Below the pieces are notes generated by a model. That model worked only from the letters and a program-made list of their open reading frames with translations, searched no databases and was not told the DNA's origin. The position numbers were made by a program, and so were the translations under genes. A stretch of DNA of 64,000 bases from Myxococcota bacterium. Its GTDB lineage: Bacteria; Myxococcota; XYA12-FULL-58-9; JALHOP01. Location of the stretch: the NCBI GenBank assembly GCA_022842935.1, contig JALHOP010000004.1:310001-374000 (forward strand), written 5' to 3'. Positions 23,746-33,431 of this stretch are shown piece by piece; the stretch's first letter is position 1; the number at the start of each line of letters is the position of its first letter.

Positions 23746-25482
23746 GTGCTCTGGGTCGACCTCGCGCTGCAGGCCTTTCGTGACGTGCGCGCGCAAGCGG
23801 CAGTCACTCTCCAACGTGGTTACAACGCCGTTGTCTGCGATAGCGTTGTGCCGGAGACCGTGATCGACGCGGCGCTCGAACTCTGTTTCCCCCAGAGTAT
23901 TGGTGAGCATGGCCGCGGCATCATCACCTTCGTCGGCCGCGACGGGGCCACCTACCGTGTCCTGCGCGACTTTGCGACCGCAGGCGCGCAGCTCTACGCT
24001 TTCGAGCCAACGCGGCGCCAGTTTCTTCCGGTCGCCGAAGGTGCGGTGGCGGTCGGCGCGGCCCTGAAGGAGCAGCTTGCCGTCGAAAGTCGCGACGTCC
24101 TCGCCGACACCTTCACGCTCACCGCCGACCATCTGCCGGCGAGCGAGACGCCGCGTCCTCCGAATCCCGCGGCACGCGCGAGGCTCACCGCCATCGAGGC
24201 AAAGATCGCGGCGCAAGCGCGTGGCAGGCAGCTCGAGGTCCAGCTCGATCAGATGACGCAGCGCAAGCTCGAAGTCGACGACGCCATCAACGAAAGGGCG
24301 GTCAGCGCCGACCGGCTCAAGCGGGCCGAAGTTGGGCTCGCGCCCTACGCCCAGCTCTCCGTCTTGCCGGATGACTTCCTCGCATTTTACGAGGACGCGA
24401 TGGAGAAGGAGCGCCACAAGCGCTCCGATCTCGTGCGCTGGCAGCACGAACATGAAGAGTACGAGCGCCTGGTGCGTGCCGCAGAAGAGTCACCCATCAT
24501 GAAGGATTGGCGCGTCATTGGTGGCGTGCTCGCGGGTGTCACAGCCGTTGGAGTCGGCCTTTGGCTGGGCGGCACGTTCCGCTACATCGCCTTCCTCGAC
24601 ATCCCCGCTTTTGGGCTAGCGACCTTCGCGTTGTGGCAAAATCTCTCGCACCGTGAAGCGCTTGCTATTGCGCGCAAACGCCTGGCAGCCAGCGACCGCC
24701 GTCGCGAGCAAATCGAGTCACGCGACGCGGAGGTTATCGCCAAGGCGCACGAGCTCGCCGCGATGGTCGGCTTTAGCTCCGTCGACGAAGTGCGAGAGAC
24801 CATGAAGGCGCTCGCAGCAGCCAAAGCCGAAGCGAGCGAGGCCCGCCGCGCTTACCAGGAGGCCGAAGACGACCCCGAGCTGCAACGTCTGCGCGAAGAG
24901 AAGACGGCACTCGAGAGCGCCACGCGCGCCGTCGAAAAAGAGCTCGCGACCATGGGGATGTCTGGCAGCGACGTTGGTGTGCTGCAGGCCGAGGCGTCGA
25001 GCCTGCGCCGGCTCCTCGGCATCCGCGAAGAGCGCGCCGACGAGCTGAGCCGTACGTTCGAACTGGCGCTCCAGCACTTCGGTGGCGACGCCACGCAGGC
25101 CGCCATGTTGCTCACGCAGCGAGCGACACAGTTCATTGGCCACATGACGGCCAAGAAGCTCACGCGCATCGAGGTGGACATCGACGGCGGCATGGCTGTG
25201 GTCGGTGCGGGCGGGGTGCAAGCGCCTCAGCTCTTGCCTGCGCCTTGGCGCGAGCTCGTGATCCTCGCGGTGCGTGGGGCGCTCCTCACGTCGCTTCCGC
25301 CCGAGCGACGCTTGCCGTTCGTGGTGGGCCCACTTGAGCTCTCGACGCCTGGCGGTGACGACCTGCTGCGTCGCTACCTTGGCGTCATTGCCCAGGCTGG
25401 AGTGCAAGTCGTCCATCTCATCGACCGCCCAGCGCGGGCGCAGGGCGCACCCAATCTCACGCGCTTCGTGGTCCGCGCATGA
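23746..25482 (+). CDS. YhaN/SMC-like coiled-coil membrane protein with degenerate ATPase motifs
   Basis: 578 residues, GTG start at 23746. The layout of an SbcC/YhaN-type protein: a short N-terminal lobe ('DLALQAFRDVRAQAAVTLQRG', first 20 shown), long Glu/Arg-rich coiled coils (about 140-250 and 300-450), and a C-terminal lobe ('WRELVILAVRGALLTSL', then 'RLPFVVGPLEL' and 'AGVQVVHLI'). Two transmembrane helices interrupt the coil at about 256-298. The Walker A position reads DSVVPETVIDA instead of GxxGxGKST, the signature position lacks LSGG, and the Walker B Asp is missing, so ATPase activity is not expected. It overlaps yraN by 4 bases (ATGA). Confidence 0.7.
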   Translation: MLWVDLALQAFRDVRAQAAVTLQRGYNAVVCDSVVPETVIDAALELCFPQSIGEHGRGIITFVGRDGATYRVLRDFATAGAQLYAFEPTRRQFLPVAEGAVAVGAALKEQLAVESRDVLADTFTLTADHLPASETPRPPNPAARARLTAIEAKIAAQARGRQLEVQLDQMTQRKLEVDDAINERAVSADRLKRAEVGLAPYAQLSVLPDDFLAFYEDAMEKERHKRSDLVRWQHEHEEYERLVRAAEESPIMKDWRVIGGVLAGVTAVGVGLWLGGTFRYIAFLDIPAFGLATFALWQNLSHREALAIARKRLAASDRRREQIESRDAEVIAKAHELAAMVGFSSVDEVRETMKALAAAKAEASEARRAYQEAEDDPELQRLREEKTALESATRAVEKELATMGMSGSDVGVLQAEASSLRRLLGIREERADELSRTFELALQHFGGDATQAAMLLTQRATQFIGHMTAKKLTRIEVDIDGGMAVVGAGGVQAPQLLPAPWRELVILAVRGALLTSLPPERRLPFVVGPLELSTPGGDDLLRRYLGVIAQAGVQVVHLIDRPARAQGAPNLTRFVVRA

Positions 25483-25856
25483 CGCTCGAGAGAACAACCG
25501 CCATTGGTCGATCCTTCGAGGATGCGGCGTGCGCGCATCTTGCTGATGCTGGCTATCGACTGGTGACGCGCAACTATCGCGCGGCTGGCGGCGAGATCGA
25601 CATCGTCGCTTGGGATGGCGACGTGTTGTGTTTCGTCGAAGTGCGCGGGAGGGCCGAGGCGCACTTTGGTGACCCGCTCGAGACCATATCGCCCACCAAG
25701 GTCGCACGCATCATCCGCGCCGCGCGCGAGTATCTCGACGAGCTCCCGAAGCCCTGGCCGCTGATGCGCTTCGACGTCATCGGCCTTACTGGCAATCCGC
25801 CCGACGACATCCGTTTGGTGCGTGACGCCTTTGACGACTCGCGGGTCGGGTCGTGA
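25479..25856 (+). CDS. yraN: UPF0102 (YraN) endonuclease-fold protein
   Basis: 125 residues. PD-(D/E)XK-like signature: 'GYRLVTRNYRAAGGEIDIVA' and 'FVEVRGRAEAHFGDP' (the E-V-R of the family, EVKxR in most). The C-terminus 'MRFDVIGL' is also conserved. Function unknown; the fold suggests nucleic-acid processing. Overlaps the preceding gene by 4 bases and rsmI by 4 bases (GTGA), the same linkage as in many proteobacteria. The lysine of the usual EVKxR is Arg here. Confidence 0.93.
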   Translation: MTLERTTAIGRSFEDAACAHLADAGYRLVTRNYRAAGGEIDIVAWDGDVLCFVEVRGRAEAHFGDPLETISPTKVARIIRAAREYLDELPKPWPLMRFDVIGLTGNPPDDIRLVRDAFDDSRVGS

Positions 25857-26686
25857 GTACGCTCTTCGTGGTGGCAACGCCCATCGGCAATCTCGCGGAT
25901 GCGACGTTTCGCAGTGTCGAGACGCTCAAAGCCGTCAAGGTCGTCTTCGCCGAGGACACCCGACGCTCGGCGCAACTCTTGTCGCACTTTGGAATCAGTA
26001 AGCCCTTGAAGAGCCTGCACGAGCACAACGAGCGGGCACGGGCACGCGAGGTCCTGGACGCTCTAGCGGACGGTGACGTCGCTTTCCTCACCGACGCGGG
26101 GACCCCTGCGGTGAGTGACCCCGGCGCCGAGCTGGTCGCCATCGTGGCCGCCGACGGTCAGCACCGCATCGTGCCCATTCCTGGGGTGTCGGCGCTCGCG
26201 ACGGCGCTGTCGGTCGCCGGCTTCACGAAAGGGCACGTCACATTTTTGGGCTTCTTGCCGGTCAAGGGACGCGAGCGCGCTGAGGGTCTCGCGGCCATCG
26301 CCGCAAACGACGGCATCCTCGTGCTCTACGAATCGCCGCATCGCCTCGCCGAGACGCTGGCTGAGCTTGCCCGCGTCGCACCAGACCGCGCCGCTGTCGT
26401 CTGCCGGGAGCTCACCAAGCTTCACGAGGAGCTCGCGCGCGGCACCTTGGGGGAGCTTGCGGGCCGATTCTCGGGCGAGGTCCGTGGGGAGGTAACCCTC
26501 GTGCTCGGGCCGCTCGCGCGTGAGCCGGTGAGCGCCGACGCCAAAGAGGTCGATGAGGCCATCGCGCGGTCCCTCGCCGCGGGCTTGTCGGCCCGTGACG
26601 CGGCCACGGCGGTTGCGGCCATCCTCGATCGTCCGAAGCGCGAGATCTATCAGCGCGTCCAGGATCTCGCGAAGAGCAAGGGTTGA
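25853..26686 (+). CDS. rsmI: 16S rRNA (cytidine1402-2'-O)-methyltransferase RsmI
   Basis: 277 residues, GTG start overlapping the yraN stop. It starts 'LFVVATPIGNLADATFRSV', the hallmark of RsmI; 'FAEDTRRSAQLLSHFG', 'LTDAGTPAVSDPG' and 'YESPHRL' follow. A tetrapyrrole-methylase-fold SAM enzyme that modifies C1402 of 16S rRNA. Its C-terminal region (about 240-277) carries a helix-turn-helix-like 'LSARDAATAVAAIL'. Family knowledge supports translation accuracy roles. It closes the ribosomal/modification cluster. Confidence 0.96.
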   Translation: MSTLFVVATPIGNLADATFRSVETLKAVKVVFAEDTRRSAQLLSHFGISKPLKSLHEHNERARAREVLDALADGDVAFLTDAGTPAVSDPGAELVAIVAADGQHRIVPIPGVSALATALSVAGFTKGHVTFLGFLPVKGRERAEGLAAIAANDGILVLYESPHRLAETLAELARVAPDRAAVVCRELTKLHEELARGTLGELAGRFSGEVRGEVTLVLGPLAREPVSADAKEVDEAIARSLAAGLSARDAATAVAAILDRPKREIYQRVQDLAKSKG

Positions 26687-26719
26687 CACCGGAGCGACCC
26701 CCGTCCAAGTAACGCGGCC

Positions 26720-27499
26720 ATGAGCGAATTCGTGCGTGTGTCCGTGGAAGGGGCGGTCGCTGAAATCGTCATCGACCGACCCAAGGCGCTGAACGCCTTG
26801 AACCCAGACGTCCTGGCGGGGCTCGACGCGGCGTGTGCCACTGTCGAGGGCAACCGTGACCTGCGCTGTGTGATTATCACCGGAGCTGGCGAGAAAGCCT
26901 TCGTCGCCGGTGCGGACATCGCCGTAATGGCCAGCATGACGACCGCCGAAGCGGACGCCTTCGCGCGCCGCGGCCACGCCATCATGCACCGCATCGAGGC
27001 CCTCCCGGTGCCTGTCATCGCGGCGGTGAACGGATTCGCGCTCGGCGGTGGTTGCGAGCTCGCCCTCGCTTGCGACATCATCTATGCCAGCGAGACCGCG
27101 AAATTCGGTCAGCCCGAGGTGAAGCTCGGCCTCATCCCTGGCTTTGGCGGCACGGTGAGGCTCGGACGCAAGGTCGGCTACGGCGCCGCCGCCGAGTGGA
27201 TCTTCAGCGGCGAAATCTACGACGCGCAGACTGCCGCGAAAGTGGGGCTCGTGCAGAGCGTGGTGCCGCCAGGAGAGCTCATGAGCAAGGCGCGCGCACT
27301 GGCCGCGACGATTGCCAAGCGCTCGCCCGTCGCGGTTCGCGCCGCGAAACATGCGATGCAGGTGGGGATGGGCACTGACCCGCACACGGCAGGCAACATC
27401 GAGGTTCTGTCGTTTGGCCAGCTCTTTGGTACGGACGACATGCGTGAGGGTACCAAGGCTTTCGTCGAGAAGCGCGAGCCAACGTTCACGGGGAGGTAG
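26720..27499 (+). CDS. Enoyl-CoA hydratase/isomerase (crotonase family)
   Basis: 259 residues. Oxyanion-hole and catalytic segments: 'AFVAGADIAVMASM', 'NGFALGGGCELALACD' (Glu in CEL) and 'FGQPEVKLGLIPGFGGT' (second Glu). It hydrates short-chain enoyl-CoA in beta-oxidation or butyrate-type pathways. It is followed after 3 bases by two acyl-CoA dehydrogenase genes, so the three form an acyl-CoA oxidation operon. No signal peptide; cytoplasmic. Start ATG 26720. The exact chain-length specificity cannot be told from sequence. Confidence 0.94.
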   Translation: MSEFVRVSVEGAVAEIVIDRPKALNALNPDVLAGLDAACATVEGNRDLRCVIITGAGEKAFVAGADIAVMASMTTAEADAFARRGHAIMHRIEALPVPVIAAVNGFALGGGCELALACDIIYASETAKFGQPEVKLGLIPGFGGTVRLGRKVGYGAAAEWIFSGEIYDAQTAAKVGLVQSVVPPGELMSKARALAATIAKRSPVAVRAAKHAMQVGMGTDPHTAGNIEVLSFGQLFGTDDMREGTKAFVEKREPTFTGR

Positions 27500-27502
27500 T
27501 TC

Positions 27503-28648
27503 GTGGATCTGACGCTCAGTGACGAGCACAAGCTCTTGCAGGAGACGGTGCGTGAGCTCGCCAAAGCGGAGCTCGCACCCAAGGCCGCCAAACACGACGA
27601 GTCTGGCGAGTTTCCCACCGAGCAAGTGAGGCGCATGGCCGAGCTCGGCCTCATGGGGGTCGCGGTGCCGACCGAATACGGCGGTGCCGGCATGGACACG
27701 GTGGCCTATGCCATCGCCATGGAAGAGATCTCGGCCGGCGACGCCTCGTGCGGCGTCATTATGAGCGTCAACAACTCGCTCGCCATCGATCCGATCATGA
27801 AGTTCGGGACCGACGACCAGAAGAAGAAGTGGCTGCCGCGCCTCGCGTCTGGCGAGTTGCTCGGGTGCTTCTGTCTGTCTGAACCAGCCACTGGGAGTGA
27901 CGCGGCTGCGCAGACGACGACCGCCATCAAGCAGGGCGACCAATGGGTGCTCAAGGGCACCAAGAATTGGATTACCAACGGCAACGAGGCTGATGTCGCC
28001 ATTGTGTTTGCCATGGCGGACCGGTCGAAGGGCGTCAAGGGCATCAACGCCTTCATCGTTCCGTGCGATGCGCCGGGGTTCGTGGTGGCCAAAAACGAGC
28101 ACAAGCTCGGCATCAAGGCCTCGAGCACCTCGCAGATCAGCCTCGACGACGTGAAGCTCGGTCCGGACGCCTTGCTTGGCAAGGAGTACGAGGGCTTCAA
28201 GGTGGCTATGTCGACGCTCGACGGTGGCCGTATCGGTATTGCCGCCCAAGCTCTCGGCATCGCACGCGCGGCGTACGAGGGCGCGCGAGCCTACGCGCTC
28301 GATCGCCAGGCCTTCGGTGGACCGATCGCAAACCTCCAGGCGATTCAGTTCTACCTCGCCGACATGGCGACGCAGATCGACGCGGCACGATTGCTCATCT
28401 TGCGGGCGGCGACGTTGAAAGACCGTGGCGCCCGTTTCGGCAAAGAAGCCGCGATGGCCAAGCTCTACGCCAGCGAGATGAGCGGGCGCGTGACTACGAA
28501 GGCCCTGCAGGTCTACGGCGGTTATGGCTACGTGAAGGACTATCCGGCAGAGCGCCATTTCCGTGATGCGCGCATCACCGAGATCTACGAGGGGACGAGC
28601 GAGATTCAGCGTCTCGTCATCGCCCGGGCGGTTCTGAACGGTGAGTGA
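27503..28648 (+). CDS. Acyl-CoA dehydrogenase (short-chain type)
   Basis: 381 residues, GTG start 27503. FAD motifs 'CFCLSEPATGSDAA' and 'KNWITNGNEAD' and the C-terminal 'RITEIYEGTSEIQRLVIAR' segment, in which the Glu of YEGTSE is the catalytic base of butyryl/short-chain acyl-CoA dehydrogenases. It dehydrogenates acyl-CoA to enoyl-CoA, passing electrons to ETF; no etf genes are in the window. It overlaps the next dehydrogenase by 8 bases and lies 3 bases after the crotonase, one operon. Confidence 0.95.
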   Translation: MDLTLSDEHKLLQETVRELAKAELAPKAAKHDESGEFPTEQVRRMAELGLMGVAVPTEYGGAGMDTVAYAIAMEEISAGDASCGVIMSVNNSLAIDPIMKFGTDDQKKKWLPRLASGELLGCFCLSEPATGSDAAAQTTTAIKQGDQWVLKGTKNWITNGNEADVAIVFAMADRSKGVKGINAFIVPCDAPGFVVAKNEHKLGIKASSTSQISLDDVKLGPDALLGKEYEGFKVAMSTLDGGRIGIAAQALGIARAAYEGARAYALDRQAFGGPIANLQAIQFYLADMATQIDAARLLILRAATLKDRGARFGKEAAMAKLYASEMSGRVTTKALQVYGGYGYVKDYPAERHFRDARITEIYEGTSEIQRLVIARAVLNGE

Positions 28649-29786
28649 CTTTAGCCTCAGCGAAGGTCAGGAGCTCTTGCGCGCAACGGCCGCGCGCTTT
28701 GCAAAGGAGCGCGTCGCGCCCGGTGCAAAGCACCGCGAGCACGAACATGGCATTCCGCACGCCCTCATCAAGGAGCTCGGCGCGCAGGGCTTGCTCGGGG
28801 TGAACATCCGCGAAGTATTGGGCGGCGCCGAAGCGGGCGTCGTTGGCTATGCGCTCGCGCTACGCGAGGTCGCCAAAGCGGACGCGAGTGTTGCGGTGAC
28901 GATGGCGGTCACCAACATGGTCGGCGAGGTCATCTCGCAGTTCGGCACGCCCGCGCAGCGCGAAAAACACGTCCCCAAACTTGCCGCTGGCGACTACTTC
29001 GCTGGGGCGTTCGCCCTGAGCGAGCCGTCCTTCGGCTCGGACGCGGCCAACCTGCAGACGAAAGCCAAGCGCACGAGCAAGGGGTGGTCTCTCTCCGGCG
29101 AGAAGGCCTGGATCACGAGCGGCGACGGGGCGGGGGTCATCGTCGTCTGGGCCCGTACGAGTGACGACGGGGCGAAGGGGATCACCTGTTTTCTCGTGGA
29201 GAAGGGCTCGCCTGGCCTCACCGCTGGCAAGCCCGAAGAGAAGATGGGCCTCATCGCCTCGCACACCGTGTCGCTCGCGCTCGACAACGTCGAGGTTGGT
29301 GAAGACGCGGTGCTGGGCGAGATAGGCGGCGGCTTTCGCATCGCCATGACAGCCCTCGATGGGGGCCGTATCGGCATCAGCGCCCAGGCCATCGGCATGG
29401 CGGCCCGCTCGCTCGAGGTGACGCGCGACTATGTGATGACGCGCAAGCAGTTCAAGAAGACGCTCGGCGAGCAGCAGGCGGTGCAGTTCATGATCGCCGA
29501 TATGGCGACCGAGCTCGACGCTGCGTGGTTGCTCACCCTGCGCGCTGCTTGGCTCAAAGAAAACGGCCAGCCGTTTAGCCGCGAGGCCGCTATGGCGAAG
29601 GTGTTCTCCACCGAAGCCGCGAATCGAATCATCCGAGACGCGGTTCAACTCCATGGCGGCTACGGTTACATGGAGGAGTCCGAGGTGGCGCGCCTCTATC
29701 GGGATTGCCGTGTGACCCAGATCTACGAGGGAACAAGCGAAATCCAACGTATGGTCATCGCGCGGGATTTGCTCCGCACCGGATGA
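28641..29786 (+). CDS. Second acyl-CoA dehydrogenase
   Basis: 381 residues, GTG start overlapping the upstream dehydrogenase by 8 bases. Same family: 'AFALSEPSFGSDAAN', 'EKAWITSGDGAG', and 'RVTQIYEGTSEIQRMVIAR' with the conserved catalytic Glu. About a third of positions match the upstream paralogue, so it is an old tandem duplication or a pair with different chain-length specificity. Likely cytoplasmic. The gene is the last of the operon. A hairpin of the form CCCCG...CGGGG lies about 50 bases downstream (29836 region) before the next gene. Confidence 0.95.
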   Translation: MSDFSLSEGQELLRATAARFAKERVAPGAKHREHEHGIPHALIKELGAQGLLGVNIREVLGGAEAGVVGYALALREVAKADASVAVTMAVTNMVGEVISQFGTPAQREKHVPKLAAGDYFAGAFALSEPSFGSDAANLQTKAKRTSKGWSLSGEKAWITSGDGAGVIVVWARTSDDGAKGITCFLVEKGSPGLTAGKPEEKMGLIASHTVSLALDNVEVGEDAVLGEIGGGFRIAMTALDGGRIGISAQAIGMAARSLEVTRDYVMTRKQFKKTLGEQQAVQFMIADMATELDAAWLLTLRAAWLKENGQPFSREAAMAKVFSTEAANRIIRDAVQLHGGYGYMEESEVARLYRDCRVTQIYEGTSEIQRMVIARDLLRTG

Positions 29787-29910
29787 TCGCATGTCGCAGG
29801 GCAAGTGTGGGTTACCCCTACATTTGCCTTATTTTCCCCGGGCATTCGCGCGGGGCGGATGCTAGAAGATGAGGTACTTCAGCTCGTACCTCGGTCGGGG
29901 AGACGCGCAC

Positions 29911-32900
29911 GTGTTCCGCAACGCAACGACGCGCCGCTTGGCGACGCTCCAATACGCCACTGCACTCGTCGGACTGCTCGTCGTAGCCGCGTGCTCCGGC
30001 AATCTCCCGCTCCGCTATGGTGAGACGCTCTGCGACCCGACGCACCCGTGCCCCGAGGGCTCTGTGTGCGCCGACAGTATCTGCGTGCCCGACACCCGGC
30101 CCGACATCGACGTCATTGCACCGACCGACGAGTTCGAAGGTGAGTGGGACAATCCGTTTCCCGGCGACGGCAACGAGACCATCCCAAACAACTTCTGTCG
30201 CTCCGATGAGCAGTGCTCGAACGGTGAGGCCTGTGTCGACGGCGTCTGTCGTCGCACGCCGTGCTTCGGGGTGACTTGTCCTGGGGTCGGCGACGTCTGC
30301 GCGTATCAGTGCATCCCAACCAGCGCCGCATGCAACGACGTGCGCTGCGTCGACAACTTCGAGAGCTGCGTCAACGGCGACTGCGTTCCGTCCTGCGAAA
30401 TCGATCCCTGCGATGATCCTGGCTGCGACCCCATTGGCGATCCGAACTGTGTGGCGGGTAACTGCGTCAATGGGACGCTCTGCTTTGGCGGATTTTGCCG
30501 CGAGATCACCCCGTGCGGCGACGATGGCAATGCCTTCTGCGGCCCGGGCTTCGTCTGCTCGCTTGGCTGCAACACACCGAGCCTGTGCGACTCCATCAGC
30601 TGCAACGCTGGTTGGACGTGCACCATTCAAACCGACGGCATGGGCGTGCAGTTCCCGACCTGCGTCGGCAGCCCGTGCTCCGGTCTTTCGTGTGGTCCGG
30701 GCGAGAGCTGCATCGGTGGCAACTGCATCGATACGTGCCAGTTCGTGCCGTGCGCTGACGGTGGTCGGCAGTGCGCGACTGACGCCCAAATCTGCTGCAA
30801 CGGCGTGTGCTGTGCCGAAGGTGAGATCTGCCGGGTCATCCGCGACGACCAGCCCGGCGTTTGTCTGCGGCCCGAGGGCATCTGCGACCCGCCCTGCAAC
30901 GACGACCAGGTCTGCGTTGCCGGTGAGTGTCTGTGCGCCGAGTATCCAACGCCTCGCGCGTGTGGTGGCGCCGAGTGCTGCCGCACCCAAACGTGCGACA
31001 ACCCCTGCGACCCGAACCCTTGCGCGACCAACCCGGGCAACCCGTTGTGCACGGTCGACTGCAACACCACCGAGGGCTACCGCTGCGTTAACGATTGCGG
31101 TGGCGTCGTCTGTCCGCTGTTGAATACAGTGTGCGACCCGTCCACTGGGAACTGCCTGTGCGGCACGCCAGGTGCTGCGTGCAGCGGCACCCAGTGTTGC
31201 GTCGACAACGATCCGTCGGCCGCGTTCAACTATGTCTGCGACGACCCGTGTAGCCCGAATCCGTGCACGCAGGCGGAGTTTGGTGACAACCGTCGCTGCA
31301 ACCGCGATTGCAGCCAGGCGAACGGCTTCACCTGCACGAACTTCTGCGATGGTGTGGTCTGCGGCCCCAACTTGACCTGTGATCCTGCCGACGGGATCTG
31401 CAAGTGCGGTAGCGACGGCGCCTGCAACGGCGCCAACAATTGCTGCGTCAATGACGCGGGCACCCTCGATTGTCGCGACCCGTGCGTGCCCAATCCCTGC
31501 GGCGCAAATCAGTGCACCCGCGCCTGCGGCCAGCCAGGAGGCTACAGCTGCACCAACAACTGCGCCCCGGGTGCCTGTAGCACCGACGTCCGCAATCCCG
31601 ACTGCAACCCGGCGGTGCCGCCGTCACCACCGAGCGCCCAGTGCCAGTGCCAAAACGATAGCTCGGGCACCTACGCCACCTGCAACACCTCGCAGTGCTG
31701 CAGCGACACGGGCACATGCGCGAATCCGTGCTCGCCGAACCCGTGCCCGACGCCGAGTGACCCGGGTAACGAGACCCGGTGCGTCGCCAACTGCCGCACC
31801 ACCGGCAATGACTTCGACTGCGTCGACCCTTGCGAGGGTAACAACTGCGCCACAGCGAACACCGGGCGTAATCCGGATTGTCGCCCCGATCCGACCAACC
31901 CGAACGCTCCGCAGTGTTTCTGCGACGACACCGACCCCGATACCGTGTGCGGTTCCGGGACGTGTTGTGAAGGAGCGGGTTGCCTCAATCCGTGCAGCCC
32001 AAACCAGTGCCCCAACGATCCGGGCAACCCCAACGACGATGCGCCAGGCTTCACGCGCTGCAACGTCAACTGCAACGACACCAACAACTACACGTGCGCA
32101 AACCCCTGCGCCGGCAACACGTGCGCGACTGCCAATGGTGGTCGCAATCCGCAATGCCGCTCGATCAACGGCGGTCAAGACGCGCAGTGCTGGTGCGCGG
32201 TTTCGTCGTCGGTGTGCGCTGCTGGGCAGTGCTGCCTCGGGGCAGGCTGTGCCGACCCCTGTGCGGGCAATCCGTGCGGTGGCGCGGGCGTCTGCGCGGT
32301 GAGCTGCACCTCGCCCGGTGGGTTTACCTGTACGCCGGCGTGTACGACCGCTGGCTGCCAGGCTGCGGCGGGTGGCCAGAACCCGATCTGCGATCCCGAC
32401 CAGCGTTGCGAGTGCGTCGGCGACGACGTCTGCACAGGCAACGAGTGCTGCGTCGACAACACGGGCGACGGCACGCGTGACGGCTGCTTCGACCCGTGCG
32501 CTGGCAATCCCTGCGGCTCGACCGGCGTCTGCGTGCGCAACTGCTCGGTGCTCGCTGGCTTCACTTGCAACAACCCGTGCGGCGGCACGACGTGTCCCAA
32601 TCAGAACCCGGACTGCAACCCGGCCGACCCGAACCCGGCGACGCGTTGCACCTGCAACATCGTCGACCGTTGCGTGGGCAACGAGTGTTGCGTCAGCGAC
32701 ATCTGTGACGATGCCTGCCAGCCCGACCCGTGCACCACGAACCCGAATACGCGCTGCATCAACGACTGTGCGCAGGCCGGAGGCTTCAGGTGCACCGACC
32801 CGTGCAGTGGCAACAACTGCTCATCGGCGCAGGCTGGCTTCAACCCACAGTGCCGTCCGACCGGGTCCAATGGCGATAGCGCTCAGTGTTATTGCTCGTC

Positions 32901-33363
32901 AGCCAACGCTGTCTGCCCGGGCGGGCAGTGCTGCGACAAGGGTGGGGTGACCGGCTGCGACAATCCGTGCTCGCCGGATCCGTGCGGCACGACAGGGCAG
33001 TGCGTCGTCGATTGTACCGCTGCAAATGGCTTCAGCTGCGTACCGGTCGCGTGCTCGCCGTCGTGCGTGCCGCCACTCACTTGTAACCTCAGCAACGGTA
33101 ACTGCCAGTGCGGAGGCGTCGACGTCATCGAGCCGCCGGCAGCGAACGCTTGCGGTTCGGACGTCCAGCCGTTCGCAACCTATCCGTTTGCATGCTGCGA
33201 CGTGCCGGCGGGCGGTCCGATTACCCTCCAATGCATCGACCGAGTCTGCAATTCGAACACAGAGTGCGTAGCTGCCAACGGTGGTCGGAACTGCAAGTGC
33301 GACCCGTGCTTGGGTTGCTCGGCAAACGCTGGTGAAACCGGTAGCTGCAGCAACAATCCGTAG
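29911..33363 (+). CDS. Giant Cys-rich repeat lipoprotein (EGF-like modules)
   Basis: 1150 residues from GTG 29911, chosen because GGGGAG (29897-29902) lies 8 bases upstream; ATG 29869 is also possible. The signal peptide ends in lipobox VAAC ('LVGLLVVAACSGN'). Residues after about 100 are Cys-rich; from about 330 to 1050 a unit of about 90-100 residues repeats, with constant phrases such as 'NPCSPNPC', 'GQCC', 'GFxC' and 'GNxC...NPxC' and about 15 Cys per unit. Total Cys is well above 100. The pattern recalls EGF- or Notch-like disulphide domains. No catalytic motif. It is followed by two other lipoprotein genes. Anchored to the outer membrane; a stalk, adhesin or matrix protein is likely (inference). 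Confidence 0.82.
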   Translation: MFRNATTRRLATLQYATALVGLLVVAACSGNLPLRYGETLCDPTHPCPEGSVCADSICVPDTRPDIDVIAPTDEFEGEWDNPFPGDGNETIPNNFCRSDEQCSNGEACVDGVCRRTPCFGVTCPGVGDVCAYQCIPTSAACNDVRCVDNFESCVNGDCVPSCEIDPCDDPGCDPIGDPNCVAGNCVNGTLCFGGFCREITPCGDDGNAFCGPGFVCSLGCNTPSLCDSISCNAGWTCTIQTDGMGVQFPTCVGSPCSGLSCGPGESCIGGNCIDTCQFVPCADGGRQCATDAQICCNGVCCAEGEICRVIRDDQPGVCLRPEGICDPPCNDDQVCVAGECLCAEYPTPRACGGAECCRTQTCDNPCDPNPCATNPGNPLCTVDCNTTEGYRCVNDCGGVVCPLLNTVCDPSTGNCLCGTPGAACSGTQCCVDNDPSAAFNYVCDDPCSPNPCTQAEFGDNRRCNRDCSQANGFTCTNFCDGVVCGPNLTCDPADGICKCGSDGACNGANNCCVNDAGTLDCRDPCVPNPCGANQCTRACGQPGGYSCTNNCAPGACSTDVRNPDCNPAVPPSPPSAQCQCQNDSSGTYATCNTSQCCSDTGTCANPCSPNPCPTPSDPGNETRCVANCRTTGNDFDCVDPCEGNNCATANTGRNPDCRPDPTNPNAPQCFCDDTDPDTVCGSGTCCEGAGCLNPCSPNQCPNDPGNPNDDAPGFTRCNVNCNDTNNYTCANPCAGNTCATANGGRNPQCRSINGGQDAQCWCAVSSSVCAAGQCCLGAGCADPCAGNPCGGAGVCAVSCTSPGGFTCTPACTTAGCQAAAGGQNPICDPDQRCECVGDDVCTGNECCVDNTGDGTRDGCFDPCAGNPCGSTGVCVRNCSVLAGFTCNNPCGGTTCPNQNPDCNPADPNPATRCTCNIVDRCVGNECCVSDICDDACQPDPCTTNPNTRCINDCAQAGGFRCTDPCSGNNCSSAQAGFNPQCRPTGSNGDSAQCYCSSANAVCPGGQCCDKGGVTGCDNPCSPDPCGTTGQCVVDCTAANGFSCVPVACSPSCVPPLTCNLSNGNCQCGGVDVIEPPAANACGSDVQPFATYPFACCDVPAGGPITLQCIDRVCNSNTECVAANGGRNCKCDPCLGCSANAGETGSCSNNP

Positions 33364-33431
33364 CAACGCACTCGGCAATCGAGGTACGCCAAGGTGAGCG
33401 CCAATAGCGCAGACAGGTGGGCAAGCTAGGG

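Noticed and set aside
26063-28558. 831-residue open frame on the minus strand
   Set aside because: Antisense to rsmI, crotonase and acyl-CoA dehydrogenase genes; no domain.
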